Positions 53,468 to 61,815 of a stretch of DNA of 63,135 bases are shown here, piece after piece (positions within the stretch are counted from its first letter, which is position 1; every line of letters begins with the position of its first letter). Source of the DNA: an uncultured Collinsella sp. (GTDB lineage: Bacteria > Actinomycetota > Coriobacteriia > Coriobacteriales > Coriobacteriaceae); the NCBI GenBank assembly GCA_900541025.1, contig UQIL01000013.1, positions 1 through 63,135 of the forward strand, in the 5' to 3' direction. The notes beneath the pieces are model-generated. The model was not told where the DNA came from. It did not search any database and saw nothing but the letters and a program-made list of their open reading frames with translations. The position numbers and the translations under genes were made by a program.

Positions 53468-54016
53468 TTATTCCTCCTCCAGGATCACGTGACGGAACGC
53501 GCCGCCCTCGTAGATGCCGTAGCTGTGCGTACCGTCCTTGGGAATACTCACGCTGCCGGGATTGAAGAGCCACAGGCCCGGGTGAGTCTCGCTTGCCTCG
53601 TTAACCTTGATGTGCGTGTGGCCGTAGACGAGCGCGGAGCCCTCGGGCAGTGCGGGCGCGTGGTCGACGCTGTTGTGCATGCCGGCGCCAAAGACGTGGC
53701 CGTGCGTCAGGAACAGCTCGCGGCCGCTCTCGTCAAACAGCGTGGCGTAGTCGGCCATGACAGGAAAGTCGAGCACCATCTGGTCGACCTCGGCGTCACA
53801 GTTGCCACGCACCGCGATGATGCGGTCGGCCAGGGCGTTGAGCAGCGGAATCACACGCTTGGGGGCGTAGTCGCGCGGCAGGTCGTTACGCGGGCCGTGG
53901 TAGAGCAGGTCGCCCAGCAGCACAATGCGGTCGGGCTGCTCGGACTCGATGGCGGCGACCAGGCGCTCGGTCCAATATGCCGAGCCGTGGATGTCGGAAG
54001 CGATGAGGTATTTCAT
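53468..54016 (-). CDS. YfcE-like metallophosphodiesterase
   Basis: 182 residues: ASDIHGSAYW (metal 1), LLGDLLYHGPRND, VRGNCDAEVDQ, LTHGHVFGAG, YGHTHIKVNE and FNPGSVSIPK, the full YfcE/MJ0936 motif series. Enzymes of this type hydrolyse small phosphodiesters. The start was set at 54016 (MKYLIASDIHG). It is transcribed with mazG downstream and the LarC-like gene upstream (55-nt gap). Confidence 0.92.
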   Translation of the reverse strand: MKYLIASDIHGSAYWTERLVAAIESEQPDRIVLLGDLLYHGPRNDLPRDYAPKRVIPLLNALADRIIAVRGNCDAEVDQMVLDFPVMADYATLFDESGRELFLTHGHVFGAGMHNSVDHAPALPEGSALVYGHTHIKVNEASETHPGLWLFNPGSVSIPKDGTHSYGIYEGGAFRHVILEEE

Positions 54017-54071
54017 GGTGGTCCTTTCGGGTGGGGTGGATATGACTGGGCGCGGGTTGTCGCCGGCCGCG

Positions 54072-54557
54072 CTATTCAAATCGCAGTGCCGCGCTCTGGG
54101 CCGCCTGCATCACGCGTTGGAGCGGCACGTTGTGCTCACGGGCAAGACGGGCGCAATCCTCGTACTCGGGAGCCGCGCGCTCGCTGCCGTCGGGCAAGGT
54201 GGCTACTTTGACGGCCACCTCGCCCCAAGGCGTCGCCACCTGCTCAAAACGACGCGGCAGACAGACGCGCTCCATAACCTGGCGGCGGATGCCGTTGGTC
54301 GTGGTTTCCAAAAAGATGATCATCTGCAGACGGTCAATGTCCTCGCGGGCGCAGATTACCTGCAGCTGCCAGCCGGGACGACCTTTTTTGCAGTAGAGGG
54401 GCAGCCAGTGCACTTCGCGGGCACCCGCCTCGCGCAAGCGGTCGGCGGCATAGGCGAGTACCTCGGGCGACGCATCGTCGATGTCGCACTCCAGCTTGAC
54501 GATGGTTTCGGGCGCATCGGTCTCGCGGGACAGCGGAGATTTGCTATCGCATGGCAT
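54072..54557 (-). CDS. stand-alone LarC C-terminal domain (nickel-pincer cofactor type)
   Basis: 161 residues resembling only the C-terminal part of LarC (DUF111): VKLECDIDDASPEVLAYA, CKKGRPGWQLQVICA, ETTTNGIRRQVMERVCLPR and APEYEDCARLAREHNVPLQ. Full LarC inserts nickel into the pyridinium-dithiodicarboxylate cofactor of lactate racemase-type enzymes, with both halves. In Lactobacillus the two halves are joined by frameshifting. Here no first half is upstream, so a partner must be elsewhere or the role differs. It appears intact, with a proper start and stop. Confidence 0.75.
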   Translation of the reverse strand: MPCDSKSPLSRETDAPETIVKLECDIDDASPEVLAYAADRLREAGAREVHWLPLYCKKGRPGWQLQVICAREDIDRLQMIIFLETTTNGIRRQVMERVCLPRRFEQVATPWGEVAVKVATLPDGSERAAPEYEDCARLAREHNVPLQRVMQAAQSAALRFE

Positions 54558-54941
54558 ACGGTCCGGATCCTTTCAGCGCGGGCTCGTTTTGTTCACCCAA
54601 ACGCTAGCACATCGGACGTGGCACAGGCATGACTTTCGTCCATCGCCGCCCTCGCCCCTATCTAAACATGTACATCAGCCTCCAAACATGTCATTTTTTG
54701 TCGGTTTTGGAGGCTGACGCACATGTTTTGGAGCGGGGCCGTACGCGATCAGAATTGCGCCTGCACTCCGTCCACCACAAAGTTCGCCGCACTCAACAAT
54801 TTTGAACTTTCTACGCAGTTCATCGGCCAAAAAATAACCCTCGGCATACTTACCCGCTGCACGATGTTACTCTAGTTGCATTTGGCTAACTAAGCGGCTG
54901 CCGAGGACCCCGCCCGGCACCGTTACGGCATAGGAGGTTTC
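54558..54941. other. 384-bp divergent gap with palindrome B1 and cydDC promoter region
   Basis: Between the LarC-like gene (minus) and the exporter gene (plus). It contains palindrome B1 at 54661-54734; the rest has no gene. AGGAGG lies 5 nt before the exporter ATG. Confidence 0.5.
54661..54734. repeat. palindromic element, family B copy 1
   Basis: CATGTACATCAGCCTCCAAA pairs with TTTGGAGGCTGACGCACATG, loop ACATGTCATTTTTTGTCGGT. Copy 2 at 58961-59036 shares about 40 central nt exactly and the orientation; the outer arms differ between copies (ACATGT here) but still pair within the copy. Confidence 0.85.
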
Positions 54942-57900
54942 ATGTTCGAGAAGCGGCTCTTCTCCCTTGTTCCGCAGGCAACGCCCTACATTGTGGCAAG
55001 CGTCCTGTTTAAGTGGATTGCGCTCATGGCAAACATTACCGTGATGTGGGTGCTCGCGCGCATCCTGGACGGCATCGTCACCGGTGGACTGCCCGCCGCG
55101 CTCGCCGTCGACGCGCTCACAAAAGCCACCCTGCCGCTCGCCGCCGCCATCATCGTGCGCGCCGCCTCCATCTATCTGGCCCAGCGCGCCGGTGACAAAG
55201 CCGCCTTCGAGGCCGTCCGCCGCGTGCGCTCGCTCGTCTACGACAAGCTCACCGCGCTCGGTCCCTCCTACACCGAGACCGTCCCCACCGCCGAGGCCGT
55301 GCAGACCAGCGTCGAGGGCGCCACGCAGCTCCAGGTGTACTTTGGCGGTTACCTGCCGCAGCTTTTCTTTGCCGGCCTGGCGCCCATCACGCTGTTTGTG
55401 CTGCTCGCAGGCCAGGCGGGCCTTCCCGCCGCACTGTTGCTCGCCTGCGTTCCGGTCATCCCCGTCTCCATCATGATGGTCATGCGCAACGCCAAAAAGA
55501 TCGGCGCCGAGTACTGGGGCAGCTATGTCGATCTGGGCGGCATGTTCCTGGAGGCCGTCCAGGGCCTCACCACCCTTAAGGTCTACCAGGCCGACCGCGA
55601 CTGGCACGAGCGCATCAACGCCGAGTCCGAGCGTTTTCGCGGGGCGACCATGCGCCTGCTGGTAATGCAGCTGCGCTCCATTTGTGTTATGGACCTGGTC
55701 GTCTACATGGGCGCCGCACTCGGCATTATCGTCGCCGCGCTGCAACTCGCCAGCGGCAAGATTAGCTTTGAGGCCGCCTTCCTCATCGTCTTTCTGTCGC
55801 AGGAGTTCTTTTTGCCCATGCGCCGTCTGGGGTCGCTGTTCCACACGGCCATGAACGGCATGGCCGCCTCTCGCCGCATGTTCAGCATTTTGGATACGCC
55901 CGAGCCCGAGCGCGGCAATGTTGAGCTTGACGGCCGCGGCGATATCGAGCTTTCCGGCGTGAGCTATGCCTACGGCGACCGCACCGTGCTGGACGGCGCC
56001 GACGCGTCCATCGCGCGCGGCTCACTCGTGGCGCTCGTGGGCGAAAGCGGCGGCGGCAAGTCCACGCTCGCAGGGATTATTTCGGGCCGTAAGGATGCCT
56101 ACCGGGGCAGCGTTCGCATCGGCGACGTCGAGCTACGTGATGCCACGGCCGCCTCGCTTATGCGCGCCGTGACCCTGGTGCCCACCAACGGCCATCTGTT
56201 CGCCGGCACCCTGCGCGAAAACCTGCTGCTCGCCAAGCCCGATGCCACCGATGCCGAGCTTTTGCACGCGCTCGACCGCACACGCGTGGCGGCCTTTGTA
56301 CGGGCAAACGGCGGGCTCGACATGGTGATTAACGAAGGCGGCACCAATCTTTCGGGCGGTCAGCGTCAGCGCGTGTGCATGGCGCGCGCCCTGCTGCACG
56401 ACTCGCCCATCTATGTGTTTGATGAGGCCATCAGCAACGTCGACGCCGCAAGCGAGGCGGCGATTGGCGAGGTCATCGCGTCGCTCGCCGGCGATCGCAC
56501 CGTGGTCGTGGTGGCGCATCGCCTGTCGACGATTGTCGGCGCCGACCAGATCCTGGTGCTGGAGCGCGGTCGCATTGCCGAGCGCGGGACTCACGACGAG
56601 CTTCTGGCGGACGCGGGCGTCTATGCGCGCATGTGGAATAGTCAGGAGCAGCTCTCGGCGTATGCGTATGCCGAGGACGGCGCTGAGGATGTTGCCGTGG
56701 CGGAGGCTGCCGAGGGCGATGGCATTTGCGCTGACGGCCGCGGCGGTGCCGACGTGGTTAGTGCAGCCGCGGCGCCCGGCTCCGGCAACGCCCGCCGCTC
56801 GGCGCCGTCCATTATGTGGCGCATGATGGGACTCGTGCGTCCGCTGGCCGGATGGCTCGTGCTGGCCGTCGCCCTGGGCAGCATCGGCATGCTTACCGCC
56901 GCATTTGTCCCGGCGTTTGGCGCCTTTGGACTTATGGCTGCCCTGGGCCATAACGCCCTGGGACTGGGCCTTGTTGGCGCATGCGCGGCCTGCGCCGTCT
57001 GCGGCATCGCACGCGGACCGCTCCACTATGGCGAGCAGCTCTGCAACCACTACATCGCCTTCCGCCTGCTCGCGCACATCCGCGACCTGGTGTTTGGAGC
57101 CCTGCGCCAGCTGGCGCCTGCCAAGCTCGAGGGCCGCGGCAAGGGTGAGCTCGTGAGCCTCGTCACCTCGGATATCGAGCTGCTCGAGGTCTTCTATGCA
57201 CACACCATCTCGCCCATCGCCATCGCCCTGGTCTGCACCGCCGTCTTTGAGGGCTTCTTGCTGGCCGCGAGCCCCGAGCTCGCCGGCATCGCGCTTGTGG
57301 CCTATGCAGTCCTGGGTGTGCTGCTGCCTCTGGTTTCGGCCAAGGCATGCGGCACCACCGGTCGCCAGAGCCGCGAGGGAGCAGGCAAGCTGGGTGCCTT
57401 TGTGCTTGACAGCCTGCGCGGCGCGTCCGAGACCATCCAGTTTGCCGGGGGCACCGACCGCAGCCGCGCCCTGGGTGAGCTGACCGAGCAAGTCGGCGCC
57501 GTGGACGCACGCCTCAAGCGCCGCCAGGCAGCCAGCGAGGCTGCGGCCGACGCGCTCATCCTCGTTGCCAACCTGATGATGCTCGGACGCGCACTGCAGC
57601 TGGTGGCTGCGGGGACGATTGATTTCGTCGTGGCGTTTGTCGCCGTCTTCACCTTTGTGTCGTCCTTTGGCTCGGTAATGGCCGTGAGTCGTCTGGGTGC
57701 CTCGCTGCAGGAAACACTCGCCTCGGGCGCGCGCGTGCTCGACCTGCTCGATGAGCAGCCCCAATGTGCCGAGGTCACGGACGGCCAGAACGTGAAGTTC
57801 GCCGGTGCCGGTGCCGAACATGTGAGCTTTAGCTATGTGGGTGGCGCGGGCGCCGACGACGCGGGACAGGCGGCGGACGAGACGGCCGCGAGCCTCATTC

Positions 57901-58499
57901 TCGATGATGTGACCTGTACCTTTGCGCCCGGTACCATGACCTGCATCATGGGGCGCTCGGGTTCGGGCAAATCGACGCTGCTCAAGCTGCTCATGCGCTT
58001 TTGGGACCCCACCGTCGGCGCTATCACGGTAAGCGGCGTCGATGCCCGTCGCATCAAAACGGCGAGTCTGCGCAGCCACGAGGCCTATATGACCCAGGAC
58101 ACGCACCTGTTCTGCGGCACCATGCGCGAGAACCTGCTCGTCGCGCGTGCCGACGCCACCGACGCCGAGCTGCTCGATGCCTGCCAGTCCGCCTCACTCA
58201 CCGCGCTTATCGACCGCCTGCCGCAGGGCCTCGACACCCCCGTCGCCGAGCTGGGCGACTCGCTCTCGGGCGGCGAGCGTCAGCGCATCGGTCTCGCGCG
58301 CATCTTCCTCAACGATGCGCCCCTCATTTTGCTCGACGAGCCCACGAGCGCACTCGATGCCCTCAACGAGGCAGCCGTGATGCAGGCGGTCGACGAGCTC
58401 AAGCGCCGCGGCAAAACCATCGTGCTGGTGAGCCACCGTGCCAGCACCTGCGCGTTTGCCGATCGCTCGCTTTCGGTCGAACACGGGAGGCTGAGCTAA
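54942..58499 (+). CDS. cydDC: single-chain CydDC-type ABC exporter
   Basis: 1185 residues made of two complete half-transporters. First TMD about 1-300, NBD about 330-560: Walker A VALVGESGGGKSTLAG, signature NLSGGQRQRVCMARALL, Walker B IYVFDEAISNVDAAS. A Gly/Ala-rich linker near 585-625 joins the second TMD (about 630-930) and NBD: CIMGRSGSGKSTLLKLLMRF, DSLSGGERQRIGLARIFL, LILLDEPTSALD. CydDC exports cysteine/glutathione and supports cytochrome bd assembly. Usually it is two genes; here it is one chain. No cydAB is next to it. The TMD sequences favour CydDC over other heterodimers, but substrate is inferred. Confidence 0.85.
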   Translation: MFEKRLFSLVPQATPYIVASVLFKWIALMANITVMWVLARILDGIVTGGLPAALAVDALTKATLPLAAAIIVRAASIYLAQRAGDKAAFEAVRRVRSLVYDKLTALGPSYTETVPTAEAVQTSVEGATQLQVYFGGYLPQLFFAGLAPITLFVLLAGQAGLPAALLLACVPVIPVSIMMVMRNAKKIGAEYWGSYVDLGGMFLEAVQGLTTLKVYQADRDWHERINAESERFRGATMRLLVMQLRSICVMDLVVYMGAALGIIVAALQLASGKISFEAAFLIVFLSQEFFLPMRRLGSLFHTAMNGMAASRRMFSILDTPEPERGNVELDGRGDIELSGVSYAYGDRTVLDGADASIARGSLVALVGESGGGKSTLAGIISGRKDAYRGSVRIGDVELRDATAASLMRAVTLVPTNGHLFAGTLRENLLLAKPDATDAELLHALDRTRVAAFVRANGGLDMVINEGGTNLSGGQRQRVCMARALLHDSPIYVFDEAISNVDAASEAAIGEVIASLAGDRTVVVVAHRLSTIVGADQILVLERGRIAERGTHDELLADAGVYARMWNSQEQLSAYAYAEDGAEDVAVAEAAEGDGICADGRGGADVVSAAAAPGSGNARRSAPSIMWRMMGLVRPLAGWLVLAVALGSIGMLTAAFVPAFGAFGLMAALGHNALGLGLVGACAACAVCGIARGPLHYGEQLCNHYIAFRLLAHIRDLVFGALRQLAPAKLEGRGKGELVSLVTSDIELLEVFYAHTISPIAIALVCTAVFEGFLLAASPELAGIALVAYAVLGVLLPLVSAKACGTTGRQSREGAGKLGAFVLDSLRGASETIQFAGGTDRSRALGELTEQVGAVDARLKRRQAASEAAADALILVANLMMLGRALQLVAAGTIDFVVAFVAVFTFVSSFGSVMAVSRLGASLQETLASGARVLDLLDEQPQCAEVTDGQNVKFAGAGAEHVSFSYVGGAGADDAGQAADETAASLILDDVTCTFAPGTMTCIMGRSGSGKSTLLKLLMRFWDPTVGAITVSGVDARRIKTASLRSHEAYMTQDTHLFCGTMRENLLVARADATDAELLDACQSASLTALIDRLPQGLDTPVAELGDSLSGGERQRIGLARIFLNDAPLILLDEPTSALDALNEAAVMQAVDELKRRGKTIVLVSHRASTCAFADRSLSVEHGRLS

Positions 58500-58921
58500 T
58501 GGCGCGCCCGGCCGACACGCCGGAGCTGACGGGTAAGCGTGCGCGCGAGGCCCAGATGGTGTCGCAGATGATCGCACTGTGGTGCCGCGGGCATCATGGC
58601 GGTGGGCGTGCGCGCGAGCAGGCTGCCGGCGGTGACACGCCCGTGCGCGTGAAGCTTGGATTCCGGGCCATCACCCTCTGCCCCGAATGCGCCGAGCTGC
58701 GAGAATACGCCGTCGCACGCATTGAACGCTGCCCGCATATGGGCACCAAGACGTTTTGCTCGGCCTGCTCCTCGCATTGCTATCGGCCCGCCATGCGCGA
58801 GAAGATCCGCGAGGTCATGCGCTGGTCGGGCCCGCGCATGATCTTCTATCGACCCATCACCGCCATACGCCACGCGATGGTGACCGTGCAATCCAAACGG
58901 GCGGCGAAGCGAAGCAAGTAG
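58499..58921 (+). CDS. YgbA-like nitrous oxide-stimulated promoter family protein
   Basis: 140 residues with the family pattern: LTGKRAREAQMVSQMIALWC, CPECAELREYAVARIERCPH, TKTFCSACSSHCYRPAMREK and WSGPRMIFYRPITAIRH. The clustered Cys residues (about 61, 64, 78, 87, 90, 94) suggest a metal or redox site. YgbA is NsrR/FNR-linked in E. coli and tied to nitric-oxide stress. The ATG overlaps the CydDC-type stop (TAATG), so production is coupled, pointing to a shared redox/NO-stress role. Confidence 0.88.
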   Translation: MARPADTPELTGKRAREAQMVSQMIALWCRGHHGGGRAREQAAGGDTPVRVKLGFRAITLCPECAELREYAVARIERCPHMGTKTFCSACSSHCYRPAMREKIREVMRWSGPRMIFYRPITAIRHAMVTVQSKRAAKRSK

Positions 58922-58960
58922 CCGCCGGGCTGACGTGCATCGGTGCACCCCTCACCTTCG

Positions 58961-59036
58961 TCTCAAACGTGTACATCAGCCTCCAAACATGTCATTTTTT
59001 GTCGGTTTTGGAGGCTGACGTACACGTTTTGAGAGC
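58961..59036. repeat. palindromic element, family B copy 2
   Basis: CTCAAACGTGTACATCAGCC pairs with GGCTGACGTACACGTTTTGAG. Central part identical to copy B1 over about 40 nt; outer arms changed on both sides in a matched way (ACGTGTAC / GTACACGT versus ACATGT / ACATGT). It lies after the ygbA stop, so the two B copies bracket the cydDC-ygbA unit. Confidence 0.85.
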
Positions 59037-59159
59037 GCAAGCGAGGCACCATCGCACACCGTCCGCCCTTTCCACTCGATTTCGACTCGCAGCGTGCCCG
59101 ACGCGTTAGACGCCGCGCCATTACAATGGAGCGGATTCGTCAAATGCAAAGGAGTCTCC

Positions 59160-60071
59160 ATGTCCGCATGTCCGCTGGTCGATTGCCATACCCACACCTC
59201 GTTTTCGGACGGGCATGCCTCGTTTGAGGAGAACGTCCGCGCTGCCGCGGCTGCCGGATGTCAGGTCATGGTCTCGACTGACCACCTCACCCTGCCCGCC
59301 AGCATGGACGCCAACTGCGAAGTGCAGGTTGTCGAGGGCGACCTGACGGCGCATCGTCTGGCATTTGAGGACGCCTGCAGGCTTGCCGCGCAAATCGCGC
59401 CGGAGCTCGAGCTTATCTATGGCTTTGAATGCGACTGGTACGAAGGTTGCGAGCCTTTGGTTGAGGGCTGGTCCGATGGCGCCGTGGTGCGCCTGGGCAG
59501 CGTACATTGGATCGGCGACCCCGGCGATATCATGGCCGGGGCCGCAGGCACGGCGGGAACGGAAAATGTCGCTCGCCCCGATACGCCAGATTCGCTCTGT
59601 GGCTGGATCGACGACGACACCAACCTGCACGTCTGGGAAAATCTGAGCGTGCGCGGCGTATGGGAGCGCTATGTCGACGACTGGTGCCACGCCTGCGAGA
59701 GCTCGCTCAACTTTGACGTGATGGCCCATCCCGACCTAGTTATGCGTTTTTCGAAGGAGGGCTTCGCGCCCGACTTTGACCCCACGCCGCTCTGGGAGCA
59801 GATGGCCGAGTGCGCCCACGACACGGGTCGCCGCGTTGAGGTCTCGACCGCCGCGCCGCGCAAGGGCCTCGACGATTACTATCCCGCGACCGGTCTGTTG
59901 CGTTGCTTCGCCCACGCCGAGGTGCCGATCACTTTTGGCTCGGACGCGCACCGCGCCTGCGATATCTGCTGGAACATCCGCGAAGCCCAGGCCCACGCCT
60001 ACGAATGCGGCTACCGCACCTTCGACATCCCCCACCCCACCGGCGAATGGGAATCCACGCCCCTCTTCTAA
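59160..60071 (+). CDS. PHP-family phosphatase, histidinol-phosphatase type
   Basis: 303 residues with the PHP metal motifs: LVDCHTHTSFSDGHASFEEN (His-x-His), STDHLTL, YGFECDWYE, LGSVHWIGD, DVMAHPDLVMRFSKE and ITFGSDAHRACDI. HisJ-type PHP enzymes remove phosphate from histidinol phosphate. The his genes lie 117 nt away on the other strand, which supports this role. AGGAG precedes the ATG at 59160. PHP enzymes also include other small-molecule phosphatases, so specificity is inferred. Confidence 0.82.
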   Translation: MSACPLVDCHTHTSFSDGHASFEENVRAAAAAGCQVMVSTDHLTLPASMDANCEVQVVEGDLTAHRLAFEDACRLAAQIAPELELIYGFECDWYEGCEPLVEGWSDGAVVRLGSVHWIGDPGDIMAGAAGTAGTENVARPDTPDSLCGWIDDDTNLHVWENLSVRGVWERYVDDWCHACESSLNFDVMAHPDLVMRFSKEGFAPDFDPTPLWEQMAECAHDTGRRVEVSTAAPRKGLDDYYPATGLLRCFAHAEVPITFGSDAHRACDICWNIREAQAHAYECGYRTFDIPHPTGEWESTPLF

Positions 60072-60086
60072 CCCATCCCCTTCATC

Positions 60087-60153
60087 AGTTGCGGTGAAAT
60101 AGGGACCGTTTTGCCTGATGAAGCGTTTAAACAGTCCCTATTTCACCGCAACT
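60087..60153. repeat. palindromic element, family C copy 2, between convergent genes
   Basis: AGTTGCGGTGAAATAGGGAC pairs perfectly with GTCCCTATTTCACCGCAACT around a 27-nt loop. Compared with copy C1 (AATAGTTCCT / AGGAACTATT), the inner arm here reads AATAGGGAC / GTCCCTATT: both sides changed together. It sits between the PHP gene and hisE, where it could end both transcripts. Confidence 0.85.
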
Positions 60154-60187
60154 TCCATGGGGCCAGGGTAGCTAATTTAGGTTTGAC

Positions 60188-60505
60188 TTAGTGGCGGCGG
60201 GCGTTGAGTTCGCCGGCCAGCTCGTCGAGGGTGATGCCATAGCGCTCGAGCGTTACGAGCAGGTGGTAGATCAGGTCGCCGGCCTCGTAGCGAATGTGGT
60301 CGTGGTCGTTGTCCTTGCAGGCCATGATCACCTCGCTCGACTCCTCGGCAAGCTTTTTGAGCAGCTCATCCTCGACGTCGGTCAGCAGACGCGCGGTATA
60401 GCTTTCCTGAGGCGATGCATCACGACGACCATGAATCACCTCGGCGAGCCCCGTCAGCGTCTCTCCGATATTTCCATCCTGAACGTTTGCGGTGCGCACA
60501 CCCAT
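60188..60505 (-). CDS. hisE: phosphoribosyl-ATP pyrophosphohydrolase
   Basis: 105 residues. MazG-like all-alpha fold of HisE: SYTARLLTDVEDELLKKLAE, EESSEVIMACK and YEAGDLIYHLLVTLERYGI with the metal-binding E-E ... E-x2-D pattern. It performs step 2 of histidine synthesis. It is separate from hisI, unlike the fused hisIE of many bacteria, and is last in the visible his run. Confidence 0.93.
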   Translation of the reverse strand: MGVRTANVQDGNIGETLTGLAEVIHGRRDASPQESYTARLLTDVEDELLKKLAEESSEVIMACKDNDHDHIRYEAGDLIYHLLVTLERYGITLDELAGELNARRH

Positions 60506-60551
60506 AGTTCAATCCTTTCTGGTTGGCCAAGCGCCTAGTCGAGCGCCCGCC

Positions 60552-60893
60552 CTACGCGAGTTTCTTAAAGAAGCAGGTACGGTTGCCGGTATGGCAGGCC
60601 GGACCCGGCGAGTCGACCTTGACCAGCAGCGTATCGCTATCGCAGTCGGCCCAGAGCTCCTTGACCTCCTGCATATTGCCGCTCGTCGCGCCCTTGTTCC
60701 ACAGCTCCTGGCGGCTGCGACTCCAAAACCACGTGGTCCCGGTCTTGAGCGTAAGCCCCACCGACTCCTCGTTCATCCAAGCAACCATAAGCACCTCGCC
60801 GGTGTCATACTGCTGAACCACACAAGGAATCAGCCCGCGGACGTCGTATTTAAGATCAGACGCTTCTATTACCTCAGTCATCATTTCTCCCAA
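60552..60893 (-). CDS. hisI: phosphoribosyl-AMP cyclohydrolase
   Basis: 113 residues. LIPCVVQQYDTGEVLMVAWM, TWFWSRSRQELWNKG, the DCDSD metal site and GPACHTGNRTCFF zinc motif are diagnostic. It opens the purine ring of PR-AMP, step 3 of histidine synthesis. It lies 136 nt after hisF, separated by palindrome D, and 46 nt before hisE. Confidence 0.95.
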   Translation of the reverse strand: MGEMMTEVIEASDLKYDVRGLIPCVVQQYDTGEVLMVAWMNEESVGLTLKTGTTWFWSRSRQELWNKGATSGNMQEVKELWADCDSDTLLVKVDSPGPACHTGNRTCFFKKLA

Positions 60894-60926
60894 GTAATTA
60901 CCGTAAACCCCACAGGTCAGCGAGGG

Positions 60927-61020
60927 TTGTCCAGGTGCCGCAGGTTGCCGCGAAAGAGGAGCGACGCGTACTTTGGTACGCGAGCGACGGTTTGAGCGGC
61001 AAGATGCGGTACCTGGACAA
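60927..61020. repeat. long inverted repeat, family D, inside the his operon
   Basis: TTGTCCAGGTGCCGCA at the left is matched by TGCGGTACCTGGACAA at the right; inner arms TTGCCGC / GCGGCAA and GCGTAC-TTTG-GTACGC continue the pairing. The whole folds into one about 94-nt hairpin between hisF and hisI. No coding frame. Confidence 0.8.
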
Positions 61021-61029
61021 GCCGCAGCA

Positions 61030-61812
61030 TTAGAAGTCCAATCTCACAGGGATGCCCTGTGACGCCATATACTCCTTCACCTGGCGAATGCTGAAGGTTC
61101 CAAAGTGAAAGACGCTTGCCGCCAGTACGGCGTCGGCTTCGCCCTCGATCACACCCTCAGCAAAATGCTCGAGCGTGCCCACACCGCCGCTCGCGATCAC
61201 CGGAATCGGCACCGCGCGCGCCACGGCGCGGGTGAGCGCCAGGTCAAATCCGGCCTTGGTGCCGTCGCGGTCCATGCTGGTCAGCAGGATCTCGCCGGCG
61301 CCACGACGAGCCGCCTCCTCGGCCCACGCCACCGCGTCGATGCCCGTGGCGTTGCGGCCGCCCGCCGTGAAGACCTCCCACTTGTCGGCACCAGATGCGC
61401 CGGGCAAACCGACGCGCTTGGCATCGATCGCCACGACCACGGCCTGGCTACCAAACGCCGCGGCAGCCTGGCTAATCAGCGACGGGTCGCGCACGGCGGC
61501 AGAGTTGAGCGACACCTTGTCGGCACCGGCTGCAACCATGGTGCGCATGCCCGCCAGGTCGCGAAAACCGCCGCCCACGGTATAGGGAATAGCTAGCTCC
61601 TCGGCCGCATGCGCCGCCATCTCGATGGTCGTCGCACGGTTGTCGCTCGTGGCGGTAATGTCCAAGAAGACGACCTCGTCCGCACCCTCGCGGTCGTAGG
61701 CGCGCGCCAGCTCCACCGGATCGCCCGCATCGCGCAGGCTCACAAAGTTGACGCCCTTGACCACGCGGCCGTCCTTAACATCCAGGCAGGGAATCACGCG
61801 CTTGGTAAGCAT
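61030..61812 (-). CDS. hisF: imidazole glycerol phosphate synthase, cyclase subunit
   Basis: 260 residues. TIM barrel with catalytic Asp11 in RVIPCLDVKDGRVVKG and the second Asp in VVAIDAKRVG near 130; GGGFRDLAGM and IASGGVGTLEHF bind the phosphates. It closes the imidazole ring with ammonia from HisH. The start is 3 nt after the hisA stop. An insertion near 140-150 (LPGASGADKWEV) is usual for the family. Confidence 0.97.
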   Translation of the reverse strand: MLTKRVIPCLDVKDGRVVKGVNFVSLRDAGDPVELARAYDREGADEVVFLDITATSDNRATTIEMAAHAAEELAIPYTVGGGFRDLAGMRTMVAAGADKVSLNSAAVRDPSLISQAAAAFGSQAVVVAIDAKRVGLPGASGADKWEVFTAGGRNATGIDAVAWAEEAARRGAGEILLTSMDRDGTKAGFDLALTRAVARAVPIPVIASGGVGTLEHFAEGVIEGEADAVLAASVFHFGTFSIRQVKEYMASQGIPVRLDF

Positions 61813-61815
61813 GGG

